This document shows positions 1-8,779 of a DNA stretch of 64,000 nucleotides, in pieces. Under the pieces are notes generated by a model. That model worked only from the letters and a program-made list of their open reading frames with translations, had not been told where the DNA came from and searched no databases. Source of the stretch: Pseudonocardia autotrophica (GTDB lineage: Bacteria; Actinomycetota; Actinomycetes; Mycobacteriales; Pseudonocardiaceae); the NCBI RefSeq assembly GCF_003945385.1, contig NZ_AP018920.1, positions 4,402,001 through 4,466,000 on the forward strand. Direction: 5' to 3'. The first letter of the stretch is position 1. Each line of letters starts with the position of its first letter. The position numbers were made by a program, and so were the translations under genes.

Positions 1-62
1 TGACCTTCGCCGCCTGGGTGATCGCGAACGCGGTCGTCTTCGTGGTCTCCACCTGGCTCTGA
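1..62 (+). CDS. C-terminal end of a hydrophobic protein (cut by window edge)
   Basis: The frame starting at base 3 is open from the window edge to a TGA at 60-62 and encodes about 19 residues ending VVFVVSTWL. They are almost all hydrophobic with one internal Trp and one near the end, as in the last membrane helix of an integral membrane protein. The family cannot be named from this fragment. The stop lies 34 nt before msrB on the same strand. Confidence 0.5.
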   Translation, partial: TFAAWVIANAVVFVVSTWL

Positions 63-96
63 GGCACGGCGCCCGGAGAGGGGTTAGCGTGGGTGC

Positions 97-549
97 ATGG
101 GTCTGTTCAGCCGCAACACCGGTGACGCCGGTTCCGACACCGAGCCCGCACCGAAGGTCGTCAAGACCGACGAGGAGTGGCGGGCCCAGCTGAGCCCGGC
201 CGAGTACCAGGTGCTCCGCCAGGCCGGGACGGAGCGGCCCTTCACCGGTGAGTACACCGACGAGAAGCGCACCGGCGTGTATCGCTGCCGGGCGTGCGGG
301 TCCGAGCTGTTCCGCAGCGAGACGAAGTTCGAGTCGCACTGCGGGTGGCCGTCGTTCTTCACGCCGCTGGCCGGCGAGGCGGTCATCGAGCGGACCGACA
401 CGACGATGGGGATGGCACGGACCGAGGTGCTGTGCGCGAACTGCCACAGCCACCTCGGGCACGTGTTCGCCGGGGAGGGCTACGGCACCCCGACGGACCT
501 GCGCTACTGCATCAACTCGGTCTCGCTCACCCTCGAACCGGGCGAGTAG
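97..549 (+). CDS. msrB: Peptide-methionine (R)-S-oxide reductase MsrB
   Basis: MsrB reduces the R epimer of methionine sulfoxide in oxidised proteins, a cytoplasmic repair step recycled by thioredoxin. The 150-residue protein has the normal MsrB length. Two zinc-binding CxxC pairs are visible (Cys64/Cys67 in CRAC and Cys113/Cys116 in CANC), as are the SHCGWPSFF segment around Cys82 and the catalytic Cys138 in RYCINSVSL. About 25 N-terminal residues before the domain are low complexity. The gene converges with hemQ, the stops lying 6 bp apart. The same pairing occurs at Rv2674/Rv2676c in M. tuberculosis. Assignment is secure. Confidence 0.95.
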   Translation: MGLFSRNTGDAGSDTEPAPKVVKTDEEWRAQLSPAEYQVLRQAGTERPFTGEYTDEKRTGVYRCRACGSELFRSETKFESHCGWPSFFTPLAGEAVIERTDTTMGMARTEVLCANCHSHLGHVFAGEGYGTPTDLRYCINSVSLTLEPGE

Positions 550-555
550 GCCCGG

Positions 556-1251
556 TCAGGGCAGCGACGCGACCAGATCGCCGACCTCGACCCGCGGGCC
601 GGTGTAGAACGGGATCTCCTCCCGGACGTGCCGGCGCGCCTCGGTGCCGCGCAGGTGCCGCATGAGGTCGACGATCCGGTACAGCTCGTCGGCCTCGAAC
701 GCGAGGATCCACTCGTAGTCGCCCAGCGCGAACGCCGGCACGGTGTTGGCCCGGACGTCGGCGTAGCCGCGGGCCTCCTTGCCGTGGTCGGCGAGCATCT
801 TCCGGCGCTCGTCGTCGGGCAGCAGGTACCACTCGTAGGAGCGGACGAACGGGTACACGCAGACGTAGCGCTTGGCCTCCTCGCCGGCCATGAACGCCGG
901 GACGTGGCTCTTGTTGAACTCCGCCGGGCGGTGCAGCGCGGTCTGGCTCCAGACCGGGACCGAGGCGCGGCCGAGCGCGGTCGTGCGGCGCAGGTCGGCG
1001 TACGCGGCCTGCAGAGACTCGATCTCGGTGGCGTGCCACCAGATCATGTAGTCGGCGTCGTGCCGGACACCGGCGAGGTCGTACACGCCGCGCACCGCGA
1101 CGTCCTTGTTCGCGAGCGAGTCGAGGTACTCGGTCGCCTGCCGCGCCGCCTCGGACCGGTCGTCACCGAGCCGGCCGGGCTCGACCCGGAACACCGACCA
1201 CATGGTGTACCGAATGGTCTCGTTGATCGCTTTGACGTCCACGCGGGCCAT
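556..1251 (-). CDS. hemQ: Coproheme decarboxylase HemQ (chlorite dismutase family)
   Basis: HemQ (ChdC) performs the last step of the coproporphyrin-dependent heme pathway of Gram-positive bacteria, decarboxylating coproheme III to heme b with peroxide. The 231-residue product shows the actinobacterial HemQ hallmarks: RYTMWSVF near the N-terminus, [27 protein letters not shown], and the likely proximal heme ligand His in LADHG. I chose the ATG at 1251 because the family begins MARxDxxAxN and because a TACCAT hexamer lies 7 nt upstream, giving a leaderless mRNA. An in-frame ATG at 1260 would overlap that hexamer. It follows hemY in the hemE-hemY-hemQ order after a 74-nt gap. Confidence 0.95.
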   Translation of the reverse strand: MARVDVKAINETIRYTMWSVFRVEPGRLGDDRSEAARQATEYLDSLANKDVAVRGVYDLAGVRHDADYMIWWHATEIESLQAAYADLRRTTALGRASVPVWSQTALHRPAEFNKSHVPAFMAGEEAKRYVCVYPFVRSYEWYLLPDDERRKMLADHGKEARGYADVRANTVPAFALGDYEWILAFEADELYRIVDLMRHLRGTEARRHVREEIPFYTGPRVEVGDLVASLP

Positions 1252-1258
1252 GGATCGC

Positions 1259-1264
1259 ATGGTA
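1259..1264 (-). promoter_or_regulatory. Putative -10 element of hemQ (leaderless)
   Basis: On the minus strand TACCAT is followed by 7 nt and then the hemQ ATG. No ribosome binding site fits between, so transcription probably begins at or next to the start codon. hemQ may therefore have its own promoter inside the hem operon. Confidence 0.5.
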
Positions 1265-1325
1265 CGCCGGGGGTCCGACGCGATACCGCGGCCCACCACG
1301 GAGATCAGCCACGTGGCGGGCCGGG

Positions 1326-2762
1326 TCAGCGGGTAGTCGGGACCGCGGCCGCGACCCGCTCGGCGGCGGCCCGCGCGGTACCGACACAGGCCGGCAAGCC
1401 GACCCCGTGCAGCAGCGACCCGGCGACGGCCAGGCCGGGCTCGGCGGCGATCGCGGACTCCAGCGCCGCGACCGTGCCGGTGTGCCCGACGCCGTACTGC
1501 GGCAGACCACCGCCCCAGCGCTGCACGTACGACGCCACCGGGGCTGCCTCGATGCCGTCGAGCTCGGCCAGATCGGCGCGGACCCTGGCGACCAGCTCCC
1601 CGTCGTCGATCTGCAGGTTCGCCTCCTCGCCGAACCTGCCGACCGAGGCCCGCAGCCGAATCAGGCCGTCCTCTCCGAGGTGCGCCCACTTCGTCGACGC
1701 GTGGGTCACCCCCTTGACCGACAGCGGCTCGTCGGCGGCGACCAGGCAGCCACTCGTCACGGGCGGCGCGGGCACCTCGGACGGCCGGTAGGCCAGCGCG
1801 ACCACCGCCGACGACGCCAGGTCGATCCGGGCCGCCGCGGCGGCCGCGGCCGGCACGACCGGTTCGAGGAGCCTGCGCAGCGCGGGCGCCGGGACGGCCA
1901 GCACGACGGCGTCGACGTCGAGGATCTCGGGATCGGGCACCGGTCCGAGCACCAACCGCCAGCCCGTGGCGCGGCGTTCCAGGGCGCGCACCGTCGTCGC
2001 CGTGCGCACGGTCGCCGCCGACGCCGCGACCAGCGCGGCCACCACCTCCCGGTAGCCGCCGCGCACCGCGCCGAAGACCGGCCCCGCCGGCGGGGCCGCC
2101 TCGTCCCGCTTCCCGGCGGCGAGCGTCCCGCCCGGCTGCCCGCCGGACCGCATGCCTGCCGTGGCGGCGTCGGACACCGACGACGCTCCCGCGTCCAGTG
2201 CCGCGGCCAGCGCCGGAACCGTCGCCCGGAGCCCGAGGGTGTCCACCCGGCCCGCGTACACGCCGCCCAGCAGCGGATCGGCGATCCGGTCGACCACCTC
2301 CGGCCCGAACCGCTCGCGCAGCAACCCGCCGAGCGCGATGTCGCCCCCGGGCTCCCACTTCAGCGGCGTCGACGGTTCCGCGGCCACCGCGGCCAGTCCC
2401 GCCGCGGAGAGCACCCCGTCGAGCTCGGCCCCGCGCCCGGGAACCCCCATCAGGGTCCCGCGCGGGAGCCGCACGGTCCGCCCGCCGGCCCGGATGGTGG
2501 CCGTCGCCGGCGTCGGGTGGGTGAGTGACGAGGACAGGCCGAGCTCGTCGAGCAGGTCGAGCATCTCGGGACGGCGCACCAGGAACGCCTCGGCGCCGAC
2601 GTCGAACGGCGCTCCCGCCAGATCGACGGTGCGCAGGACCCCGCCCAGCCGGTCCCGCTGTTCCAGGACGGTGATCGCGGTATCCGGCCCGAGCAGGGTG
2701 CGCAGCCGGTGCGCCGCGGCCAGTCCGGAGATCCCGCCGCCGACGACGGCGACCCGGGTCAC
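1326..2762 (-). CDS. hemY: Coproporphyrinogen III / protoporphyrinogen oxidase (HemY/CgoX)
   Basis: This FAD-dependent oxidase of 478 residues starts with a dinucleotide-binding motif ([15 protein letters not shown], residues about 4-18) and continues with the LEQRDRLGG segment typical of HemY and monoamine-oxidase-fold proteins. With HemQ next to it, the physiological reaction is most likely oxidation of coproporphyrinogen III to coproporphyrin III (CgoX activity) rather than the protoporphyrin step. GTG at 2762 is chosen because the family starts only a few residues before the GxGxxG loop. It lies 4 nt after the hemE stop, so the two are probably translationally coupled. Confidence 0.92.
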   Translation of the reverse strand: MTRVAVVGGGISGLAAAHRLRTLLGPDTAITVLEQRDRLGGVLRTVDLAGAPFDVGAEAFLVRRPEMLDLLDELGLSSSLTHPTPATATIRAGGRTVRLPRGTLMGVPGRGAELDGVLSAAGLAAVAAEPSTPLKWEPGGDIALGGLLRERFGPEVVDRIADPLLGGVYAGRVDTLGLRATVPALAAALDAGASSVSDAATAGMRSGGQPGGTLAAGKRDEAAPPAGPVFGAVRGGYREVVAALVAASAATVRTATTVRALERRATGWRLVLGPVPDPEILDVDAVVLAVPAPALRRLLEPVVPAAAAAAARIDLASSAVVALAYRPSEVPAPPVTSGCLVAADEPLSVKGVTHASTKWAHLGEDGLIRLRASVGRFGEEANLQIDDGELVARVRADLAELDGIEAAPVASYVQRWGGGLPQYGVGHTGTVAALESAIAAEPGLAVAGSLLHGVGLPACVGTARAAAERVAAAVPTTR

Positions 2763-2766
2763 CGGA

Positions 2767-3846
2767 TCACCCGGTCGGCTGGGCGTGGACGGCCTCGATC
2801 GTGCGGGTGATGACGTCGGGATCGGTCTGCGGCAGCACCCCGTGCCCGAGGTTGAACACGTGGCCCGGGCAGCGGGCACCCTCCGCCGCGATCCGCGCGA
2901 CATCGGCGTCGATCGACTCCTGCCCGGCGAACAGCACCGCCGGATCGAGGTTGCCCTGCACCGGGACGGCACCGCCGGCACGGCGCGCGGCGACGTCGAG
3001 CGGGGTGCGCCAGTCGACGCCGATCACGTCCGCACCGGCCTCGGTCATCGCGCCGTACAGCTCGGCGGTGCCGACACCGAAGTGGATCCGCGGCAGGCCG
3101 GTCCCGGCGAGCGCACCGAGCACCGCCGTCGAGTGCGGGAGGACGAATTCGCGGTAGTCCCGCTCGGACAGCGCGCCGGCCCAGGAGTCGAACAGCTGCA
3201 GGGCGTCGACCCCGGCCGCGGCCTGCTGCTGCAGGAACGTCAGGGTCGAGCGGGACAGCTTGGCCATCAGCGCGTGCCACACCTGCGGCTCCGCGCGCAT
3301 CAGCGCCTTGGTCCGCTCGTGGTTGCGGCTCGGGCCACCTTCGATCAGGTAGGACGCGAGGGTGAAGGGGGCACCGGCGAAACCGATCAGCGGCGTGTCC
3401 CCCAGCTCCGGTAGCAACAGCCCGATGGCCTCCGCCACCCGGCCCACCTGCTCGGGGGCCAGCTCCGGCAGGGCCTCGACGTCGGCAGCGGTGCGCACCG
3501 GCGCGTCCACCACCGGGCCGGTGCCCGGCACGATGTCCACCCCGATGCCCGCCAGGTACAGCGGCACCACGATGTCGGAGAACAGGATCGCCGCGTCGAC
3601 ACCGTGCCTGCGCACGGGCTGCAGCGTGATCTCACAGGTGAGGTCGGGGGTCAGGCAGGCCTCGAGCATCCCGTTGTCGGTCCGCAGCGCGCGGTACTCG
3701 GGCAACGAGCGCCCGGCCTGGCGCATGAACCACACGGGCAGCCGCGACGGACGACGCCCGCGCGCGGCCTCGAGGAACGGGGATCCGGCCAGGTCCCGCC
3801 GGGCCCGGGGGACGGCGGAGACGGAGCCTGCTGTACCTGCTGTCAT
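2767..3846 (-). CDS. hemE: Uroporphyrinogen decarboxylase HemE
   Basis: HemE removes four acetate carboxyls from uroporphyrinogen III to give coproporphyrinogen III in the cytoplasm. The 359-residue protein has normal length and shows the substrate-binding [16 protein letters not shown] motif near residue 38, then [10 protein letters not shown], and the C-terminal [11 protein letters not shown] signature. The start is ATG at 3846, with a GGAGG about 10 nt upstream. It is the first gene of the minus-strand hemE-hemY-hemQ operon and is divergent from the DUF3000 gene, the arrangement seen around Rv2678c-Rv2680. Confidence 0.96.
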   Translation of the reverse strand: MTAGTAGSVSAVPRARRDLAGSPFLEAARGRRPSRLPVWFMRQAGRSLPEYRALRTDNGMLEACLTPDLTCEITLQPVRRHGVDAAILFSDIVVPLYLAGIGVDIVPGTGPVVDAPVRTAADVEALPELAPEQVGRVAEAIGLLLPELGDTPLIGFAGAPFTLASYLIEGGPSRNHERTKALMRAEPQVWHALMAKLSRSTLTFLQQQAAAGVDALQLFDSWAGALSERDYREFVLPHSTAVLGALAGTGLPRIHFGVGTAELYGAMTEAGADVIGVDWRTPLDVAARRAGGAVPVQGNLDPAVLFAGQESIDADVARIAAEGARCPGHVFNLGHGVLPQTDPDVITRTIEAVHAQPTG

Positions 3847-3931
3847 GACCCCGCCATCCTCCCACGACCCGGTCCTCCATCGGCTGCCACCCGCGTCGGC
3901 GCGCCTGCCTGCGACGACGGACGGTTCGCCC

Positions 3932-3937
3932 TAGAGT
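3932..3937 (+). promoter_or_regulatory. Putative -10 element of the DUF3000 gene (leaderless)
   Basis: TAGAGT lies 8 nt before the GTG start at 3946 with no ribosome binding site between. The divergent 99-nt hemE/DUF3000 gap would carry this promoter and, on the other strand, that of hemE. Confidence 0.45.
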
Positions 3938-3945
3938 CTCCCGCC

Positions 3946-4551
3946 GTGCCGGACCCGATCTCCCCACCGCCGCTGTTCCATCGGGCAGTGACCTCGCTCG
4001 CCTCGGTGGCCCCGCGCCCGGAGCTCGTGGTGCGCGCGCTCGAGGCGCCACCCCGGCTCGCGCCGTTCAGCTGGGCGACCAGCGTGGAGGCCGACATCGG
4101 CCACCGCGGTGACGGCACCGACGACCTGGACGAGCCGGACACCTCCGGCCGGCTGATCCTGTTGCACGACCCGGAGGGCCAGGACCGCTGGCAGGGCACC
4201 TTCCGGCTGGTCTGTTTCGTCCAGGCGCGGCTCGAGGTGGGCCAGCTCGGTGACGACATGCTGCCGAGCATCGGCTGGTCCTGGCTGACCGACGCACTGG
4301 AGCACGCGGGTGCGGATTTCACCGCACTGGGCGGCACCGTCACCCAGACGTCGTCGGTCCGTTTCGGTGGGCTCCAGGGCCCCGACGACCACCCTCCCCG
4401 GGAGGACGACGTCGAGCTGCGGGCCTCCTGGACGCCTACGGAGAGCGACGCGGACCTCGCCCGACACGCCGTCGCGTTCGGCTCGTTGGTGGCCACCGCG
4501 GCCGGGCTGCCCCCGGTCGGCGCCGTACCGTTGACTCGGTCACCCGGCTGA
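3946..4551 (+). CDS. DUF3000 family protein
   Basis: A 201-residue protein that fits the actinobacterial DUF3000 family by length, by its opening FHRAVTSLASVAPRPEL, and by position immediately before RNase D (Rv2680 next to Rv2681 in M. tuberculosis). No catalytic motif or membrane segment is evident, and it is acidic overall. Biochemical function is unknown. Its persistence beside heme and RNase D genes across actinobacteria is positional conservation, not proof of a shared pathway. The GTG start is supported by the upstream TAGAGT hexamer. Confidence 0.85.
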   Translation: MPDPISPPPLFHRAVTSLASVAPRPELVVRALEAPPRLAPFSWATSVEADIGHRGDGTDDLDEPDTSGRLILLHDPEGQDRWQGTFRLVCFVQARLEVGQLGDDMLPSIGWSWLTDALEHAGADFTALGGTVTQTSSVRFGGLQGPDDHPPREDDVELRASWTPTESDADLARHAVAFGSLVATAAGLPPVGAVPLTRSPG

Positions 4552-4783
4552 TAGATGCAGGTCAGCGGCGTGCTGACGAGAAATGTCACCCGTAGGGGTG
4601 GGACCGCCCCCACATCCATGTAACTTTCCGGGGCAGAAGTTCGAATGCACACGGGACGTTAGGCCGCATGGAGGGATACCATCTCCCGCATGGCACCCAC
4701 CCGTGCGGCCGAGCGCCACTCTCCGTCCCTCGGGTTCCGGTGTTGGTCGGGGGCTGACGACCGACTCCAGGAAGGTTGACGAC
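4552..4783 (+). other. Intergenic region before the LuxR-type regulator
   Basis: This 232-nt stretch has no credible gene. It holds a short GC-rich hairpin (GGGGTGGG facing CCCCCAC, about 4594-4613) and a less GC-rich segment around 4611-4645. It ends in an AGGAAGG ribosome binding site (about 4769-4775) correctly spaced for the GTG at 4784. It is likely the promoter region for the regulator and RNase D. Confidence 0.4.
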
Positions 4784-5530
4784 GTGGCTGTACTTGGCCA
4801 GCAAGTGCCGGCGCAGAGCTCCGGCAGCACCACCGCAGGTGGCGCTCCGATCGGTGGAGCCGTGCTCTCGCCGGGGATCGTCCCGCAGCCACGGGAGGAG
4901 CTGTTCACGGTTCTCGTCGTGGACGACCACCCGCTGCTGCGGGAGGCGATCGCCGGCAGGCTCCGCTCGATGGGGGCCGGCACGGTGCACGAGGCCGCCT
5001 CAGTCACCGAGGCACGGGCCCGCGCCCATGCGGCAGGGCCGTGTGATCTCGCGATCCTCGACCTGACCCTGCCGGACGGCAGCGGTCTGGACCTGGTGAG
5101 CGAGCTGCGGTCGCTCGGGTGGAACCGGCTCGTCGTTCTGGCGTCCTCGGACGACCCGTACGCGGTCCGCTCGGCGTTCCAGGCCGGGGCGCAGGCGTAC
5201 CTGCTGAAGTCCGCTTCTCCGTCGATCGTGACCGACGGCGTCAAGCGGGTGCTCGACGGCGGCGTCTACGCCGACCCGACGGTCGCCCCGCTGCTGGCGA
5301 CGGGCTCGCGGGTCCCCGGCACCGACAACACTCCTCGCGAGCTCTCCGCCCGTGAGGTCGAGGTGCTCCAGCTGGTCGCCGACGGCCAGTCCAACAAGGA
5401 GATCGGCGAGGCACTGAACCTCTCCGCGCTCACGGTGAAGAGCCACCTGTCCCGGATAGGGCGCAAGCTCGGCACCGGCGATCGCGCACAGATGGTGGCG
5501 CTCGCGATGCGTGCGGGGGTCATTCGCTGA
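4784..5530 (+). CDS. NarL/LuxR-family response regulator
   Basis: A 248-residue regulator. After a low-complexity tail of about 40 residues comes a receiver domain (VLVVDDHPLLREA with the acidic pocket, phospho-acceptor Asp in LAILDLTLPDGSG, the conserved Lys in YLLKSAS), then a LuxR-type helix-turn-helix (LSAREVEVLQLVADGQSNKE and LNLSALTVKSHLSRIGRKLG) ending near the C-terminus. It should bind DNA when phosphorylated. No histidine kinase is adjacent; the kinase at 6870-8075 pairs with another regulator. The GTG is set by the AGGAAGG 9 nt upstream. It sits between DUF3000 and RNase D, a position with no counterpart in M. tuberculosis, and ends 8 nt before RNase D. Confidence 0.9.
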   Translation: MAVLGQQVPAQSSGSTTAGGAPIGGAVLSPGIVPQPREELFTVLVVDDHPLLREAIAGRLRSMGAGTVHEAASVTEARARAHAAGPCDLAILDLTLPDGSGLDLVSELRSLGWNRLVVLASSDDPYAVRSAFQAGAQAYLLKSASPSIVTDGVKRVLDGGVYADPTVAPLLATGSRVPGTDNTPRELSAREVEVLQLVADGQSNKEIGEALNLSALTVKSHLSRIGRKLGTGDRAQMVALAMRAGVIR

Positions 5531-5538
5531 ATCAGGGG

Positions 5539-6789
5539 ATGCGGACGACAGGCGGTACGGAGACCCGGCCGCCCGGTCATCCGTCCCCGGACGATTCACC
5601 CGATCCGGTTCCCCTGCTCAGTCCGGCCGACGGTCTGCCCGAGGTGACGGCGTCTCCGGACGCTCTCGCCGAGGTGGCCGACCGGCTCGCCGGGGGAACC
5701 GGCCCGATCGCGGTCGACGCCGAGCGCGCATCCGGATTCCGCTACTCGCAGCGCGCCTACCTGGTGCAGCTGCGACGGGCGGGCTCCGGCTCGGCGCTGG
5801 TCGACCCGATCCCGCTGCGCGGTGCGCTCGCTCCCCTCGCCACCGCACTCGACGGTCCCGAATGGGTGCTGCACGCCGCGTCCCAGGACCTGCCCTGCCT
5901 CGCCGAGATCGATCTGCTCCCCGGATCGCTGTTCGACACCGAGCTGGCCGGGCGGCTGGCCGGGCTGCCCCGGGTCGGCCTCGGCCCGATGGTGGAGAAC
6001 CTGCTGGGACTGTCCCTGGAGAAGGGCCACGGCGCGGCCGACTGGTCGCGCCGGCCGCTGCCGGAGGACTGGCTGGTCTATGCCGCGCTCGACGTCGAGG
6101 TGCTGATCGAGCTGCGCGACGTGCTCGCCGGCCTGCTCGAGGAGCAGGGCAAGACCGAATGGGCCCGCCAGGAGTTCGAGGCCGTCCGCACCGCTCCGCC
6201 GCCGGGCCCGCGTGCCGAACCGTGGCGCCGGACCTCCGGGATCCACAAGGTGCGCAGGCCCCGGCCGCTGGCCGCGGCCCGCGAGCTGTGGCACGCCAGG
6301 GACACTCTCGCCGCCGAGCGGGACATCGCACCCGGCCGGGTGCTGCCGGATGCGGCGATCGTCGACGCGGCCGTCCGGAACCCGGAGTCGCCGCAGGCGC
6401 TCGCCGAGCTCCCGGTCTTCCGCGGCCGGTCGCAGCGCCGGCTCGCCCGCTACTGGTTCGACGCGCTCCGCCGCGCCGCCGAGCTCCCCGAGTCCGAGCT
6501 GCCCCGCGGCTCCGCGCCGTCGGACGGTCCGCCCCCGGTGTCCCGGTGGGCCGATCGCGACCCGGATGCCGCCGCCCGGCTGACCGCTGCGCGTGCCGCA
6601 CTGGCCACCGTCTCCGACGAGCACGACATCCCGGTGGAGAACCTGCTGCAACCCGATCTCCTGCGCCGGCTGTGCTGGACACCGCCCGCCGACGGCGACG
6701 TCCGCGGTGCACTCGCCGCCGGCGGCGCCCGGCCGTGGCAGGCCGATCTGCTGGCCCCGCTGCTCGAACCGGTCCTCGCCCCCGCCTGA
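5539..6789 (+). CDS. Ribonuclease D (DEDD exonuclease with HRDC domain)
   Basis: A 3'-5' exoribonuclease of the DEDDy type, 416 residues, probably acting on tRNA precursors and structured RNA. The exonuclease domain carries motif I as DAERASG (near residue 59), motif II around HAASQDLPCLAEI, and motif III with the Tyr-x3-Asp pair in YAALDVEVL. The C-terminal part has an HRDC-type helical domain (RELWHARDTLAAERDIAPGR region). It starts with ATG 8 nt after the regulator stop, so the two are likely co-transcribed. It is the orthologue of Rv2681 by position and domain layout. Confidence 0.92.
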   Translation: MRTTGGTETRPPGHPSPDDSPDPVPLLSPADGLPEVTASPDALAEVADRLAGGTGPIAVDAERASGFRYSQRAYLVQLRRAGSGSALVDPIPLRGALAPLATALDGPEWVLHAASQDLPCLAEIDLLPGSLFDTELAGRLAGLPRVGLGPMVENLLGLSLEKGHGAADWSRRPLPEDWLVYAALDVEVLIELRDVLAGLLEEQGKTEWARQEFEAVRTAPPPGPRAEPWRRTSGIHKVRRPRPLAAARELWHARDTLAAERDIAPGRVLPDAAIVDAAVRNPESPQALAELPVFRGRSQRRLARYWFDALRRAAELPESELPRGSAPSDGPPPVSRWADRDPDAAARLTAARAALATVSDEHDIPVENLLQPDLLRRLCWTPPADGDVRGALAAGGARPWQADLLAPLLEPVLAPA

Positions 6790-6869
6790 GTCCACCCGCT
6801 CCCCGCTGCCGGTCCCCCACCAGGTGCTCCCGGCGCGAGGACGTGCGCGGCAGAGCGCTGCGCGCCGGC

Positions 6870-8075
6870 TCAGCGTTCGGGGAAGGCCGGCAACCGCCGG
6901 TCCGGGACGCGATCACCGGTGGCCACCGGCGCCTCGTGGTCCACCGGCGTGACGTCCCGGCCGTCGATCCCGGGCAGATGCACCCGAACCTCCAACCCAC
7001 CATCCGGTACGGCGTCGGCGGACACGGTGCCGCCGTGCGCCTCCGCCACCGCCCGGACGATCGACAGGCCCAGCCCGGATCCCCGGGTGTGCGCGGTGCG
7101 GGCGACCGGTCCCCGGCGGAACGGCTCGAACAACTCCGCCACCTGATCCGGCGCCAGCTCCGGGCCGGAGGAGACCACCCGCAGCAGCACCCCGGGTCCG
7201 GCATCGCAGCCCGCCTCGATCCAGCCGCCGTCCCGGTTGTGCCGCACCGCGTTCTCCAGCAGGTTCGCCACCAGCCGGCGGAGCAGCGCCTCGTTGCCCG
7301 CGACGACCGCGGGCCGCGGATCGGTGCGCACGGTCAGCGCCCGCGCGGTGACGTCCGGGGCGATCATCGACAGCTCGGCGGTCAGCACCCCGGCGAGGTC
7401 CACCGGGACCCGGTCGGCACCGGTCAGCGGGCCGGTCGCCTCGGTGCGGGCGAGCAGCAGCAACCCGGTGACGAGCTCGTCGCAGCGGCGGCCGGCGTCC
7501 CGCACCACCTCGGCCATCCGGCGCAGCTCGGCCGCGTCGGCGTCCGGGTCCTGCAGGGTCACGTCGACCTCGGTGCGCAGCACCGCGAGCGGCGTGCGCA
7601 GCTCGTGCCCGGCGTTCGCGACGAACCGGCGCTGCGCGTCGAAGGCCGCCTGCAGCCGGTCCAGCATCGCGTCGAACGCCGCCGCCAGCTCCGCGACCTC
7701 GCCCCGCGCCGCGTCGAGGGCCACCCGCTCGTCCAACGAGTTCGCCGAGAGCCTCGACGCGGTGTCGACCACCCGGCGCAGCGGTTCGAGCAACCGGCCC
7801 ACGAGCACCCACGACGTCACCGCGCCGGCCACGACGACCAGCGGGAACGCGATCAGTCCGGCCCGCAGCACCTGGTCCCGGGCGGACGCGGCGATCGCGT
7901 CCCTGGCCGTCTCGGCCGGCACCGGAACCCCGTTCACCACGACCGTCCCGGGGAGCGCCGGCGTTCCGGCGACCGCCGCGCCGACGAGCATCCAGCCCAG
8001 CCACAGCAACAGGCCCGCGACCACCGCCACCAGCACGGTGGCCAGCGCGGTCAGCCGCGGCCGGAGGCGGTGCAC
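6870..8075 (-). CDS. Two-component sensor histidine kinase
   Basis: A 401-residue membrane kinase. One transmembrane helix spans about residues 8-35, a short extracytoplasmic loop of about 35 residues follows, and the second helix is near 70-95. Then come a HAMP linker (RLLEPLRRVVDTASRLS), the H-box with phospho-accepting His in ANAGHELRTPLAVLR, the N-box VANLLENAVRHN and the G-box GSGLGLSIVRAVAEAHGG. The small loop suggests sensing within the membrane or by a partner rather than by a folded periplasmic domain. It starts 4 nt after the OmpR-type regulator on the same strand and is its cognate kinase. The start is ATG at 8075. Confidence 0.93.
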   Translation of the reverse strand: MHRLRPRLTALATVLVAVVAGLLLWLGWMLVGAAVAGTPALPGTVVVNGVPVPAETARDAIAASARDQVLRAGLIAFPLVVVAGAVTSWVLVGRLLEPLRRVVDTASRLSANSLDERVALDAARGEVAELAAAFDAMLDRLQAAFDAQRRFVANAGHELRTPLAVLRTEVDVTLQDPDADAAELRRMAEVVRDAGRRCDELVTGLLLLARTEATGPLTGADRVPVDLAGVLTAELSMIAPDVTARALTVRTDPRPAVVAGNEALLRRLVANLLENAVRHNRDGGWIEAGCDAGPGVLLRVVSSGPELAPDQVAELFEPFRRGPVARTAHTRGSGLGLSIVRAVAEAHGGTVSADAVPDGGLEVRVHLPGIDGRDVTPVDHEAPVATGDRVPDRRLPAFPER

Positions 8076-8079
8076 CGGC

Positions 8080-8778
8080 TCAGCCCGCGGCCGACCCGGG
8101 CGGGATGCCGGTGTACGCGGCGTCCGGCACCCGGTACCCGGCGCCGACCACCGTCTCGATCAGGGCCGGCTCGCCGATCTTCTTGCGCAGGGTCATCACG
8201 GTGACCCGCACGGTGGTGGTGAACGGGTCGGCGTTCTCGTCCCAGACCCGCTCCAGCAGCTCCTCCGACGAGACGACCGCACCGCCGGCGGCGAGCAGCA
8301 CCTCCAGCACGCCGAACTCCTTGCGGGTGAGCTCGACCGGACGCCCGGACCGGACGACCATCCGCCGGGCCGGGTCCAGTACGAGATCACCGGCGGCCAG
8401 CGTCGGCGGCAGGGCCGGGGTGGCCCGGCGGCCCAGTGCGCGGACCCGCGCGACCAGCTCGGGGAAGTCGAACGGCTTGGCCAGGTAGTCGTCGGCGCCG
8501 CGGGAGAGCCCCTCGACCTTGTCCGCGAGGGTGCCCGACGCGGTGAGCATCAGAACCCGGGTGGTGCCACCGGCGGCGACGAGCTCGTCGCACAGCTCGT
8601 CACCGCTGCGGCCGGGCAGGTCCCGGTCGAGCACGGCGACGTCATACCGGGTCACCGACAGCTTCTCCGAGCCCTCGTCGCCGTCGTACGCGACGTCGAC
8701 CGCGATCCCGTCCCGACGCAGGCCGCGGGCGACCGCATCGGCCATGGCGGGCTCGTCCTCGACCACGATCACACGCAT
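8080..8778 (-). CDS. OmpR/PhoB-family response regulator
   Basis: A 232-residue regulator with a receiver domain (VIVVEDEPAMADAV, phospho-acceptor Asp in VAVLDRDLPGRSGDE, conserved Lys in DDYLAKPFDFPEL) and a C-terminal winged helix (ELTRKEFGVLEVLLAAGG through VTVMTLRKKIG). The ATG at 8778 begins one base after the dxs stop (TGAGATG), so it is very likely translated by coupling to dxs. The kinase follows 4 nt downstream. The dxs-regulator-kinase order suggests that isoprenoid supply and this signalling pair share a transcript. Target genes cannot be read from the sequence. Confidence 0.93.
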   Translation of the reverse strand: MRVIVVEDEPAMADAVARGLRRDGIAVDVAYDGDEGSEKLSVTRYDVAVLDRDLPGRSGDELCDELVAAGGTTRVLMLTASGTLADKVEGLSRGADDYLAKPFDFPELVARVRALGRRATPALPPTLAAGDLVLDPARRMVVRSGRPVELTRKEFGVLEVLLAAGGAVVSSEELLERVWDENADPFTTTVRVTVMTLRKKIGEPALIETVVGAGYRVPDAAYTGIPPGSAAG

Positions 8779-8779
8779 C

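Noticed and set aside
5511..8204. Long plus-strand open frame of about 900 codons
   Set aside because: It runs out of frame through RNase D and antisense through the sensor kinase. Its translation is Arg/Pro/Gly-rich shadow sequence of GC-rich DNA.
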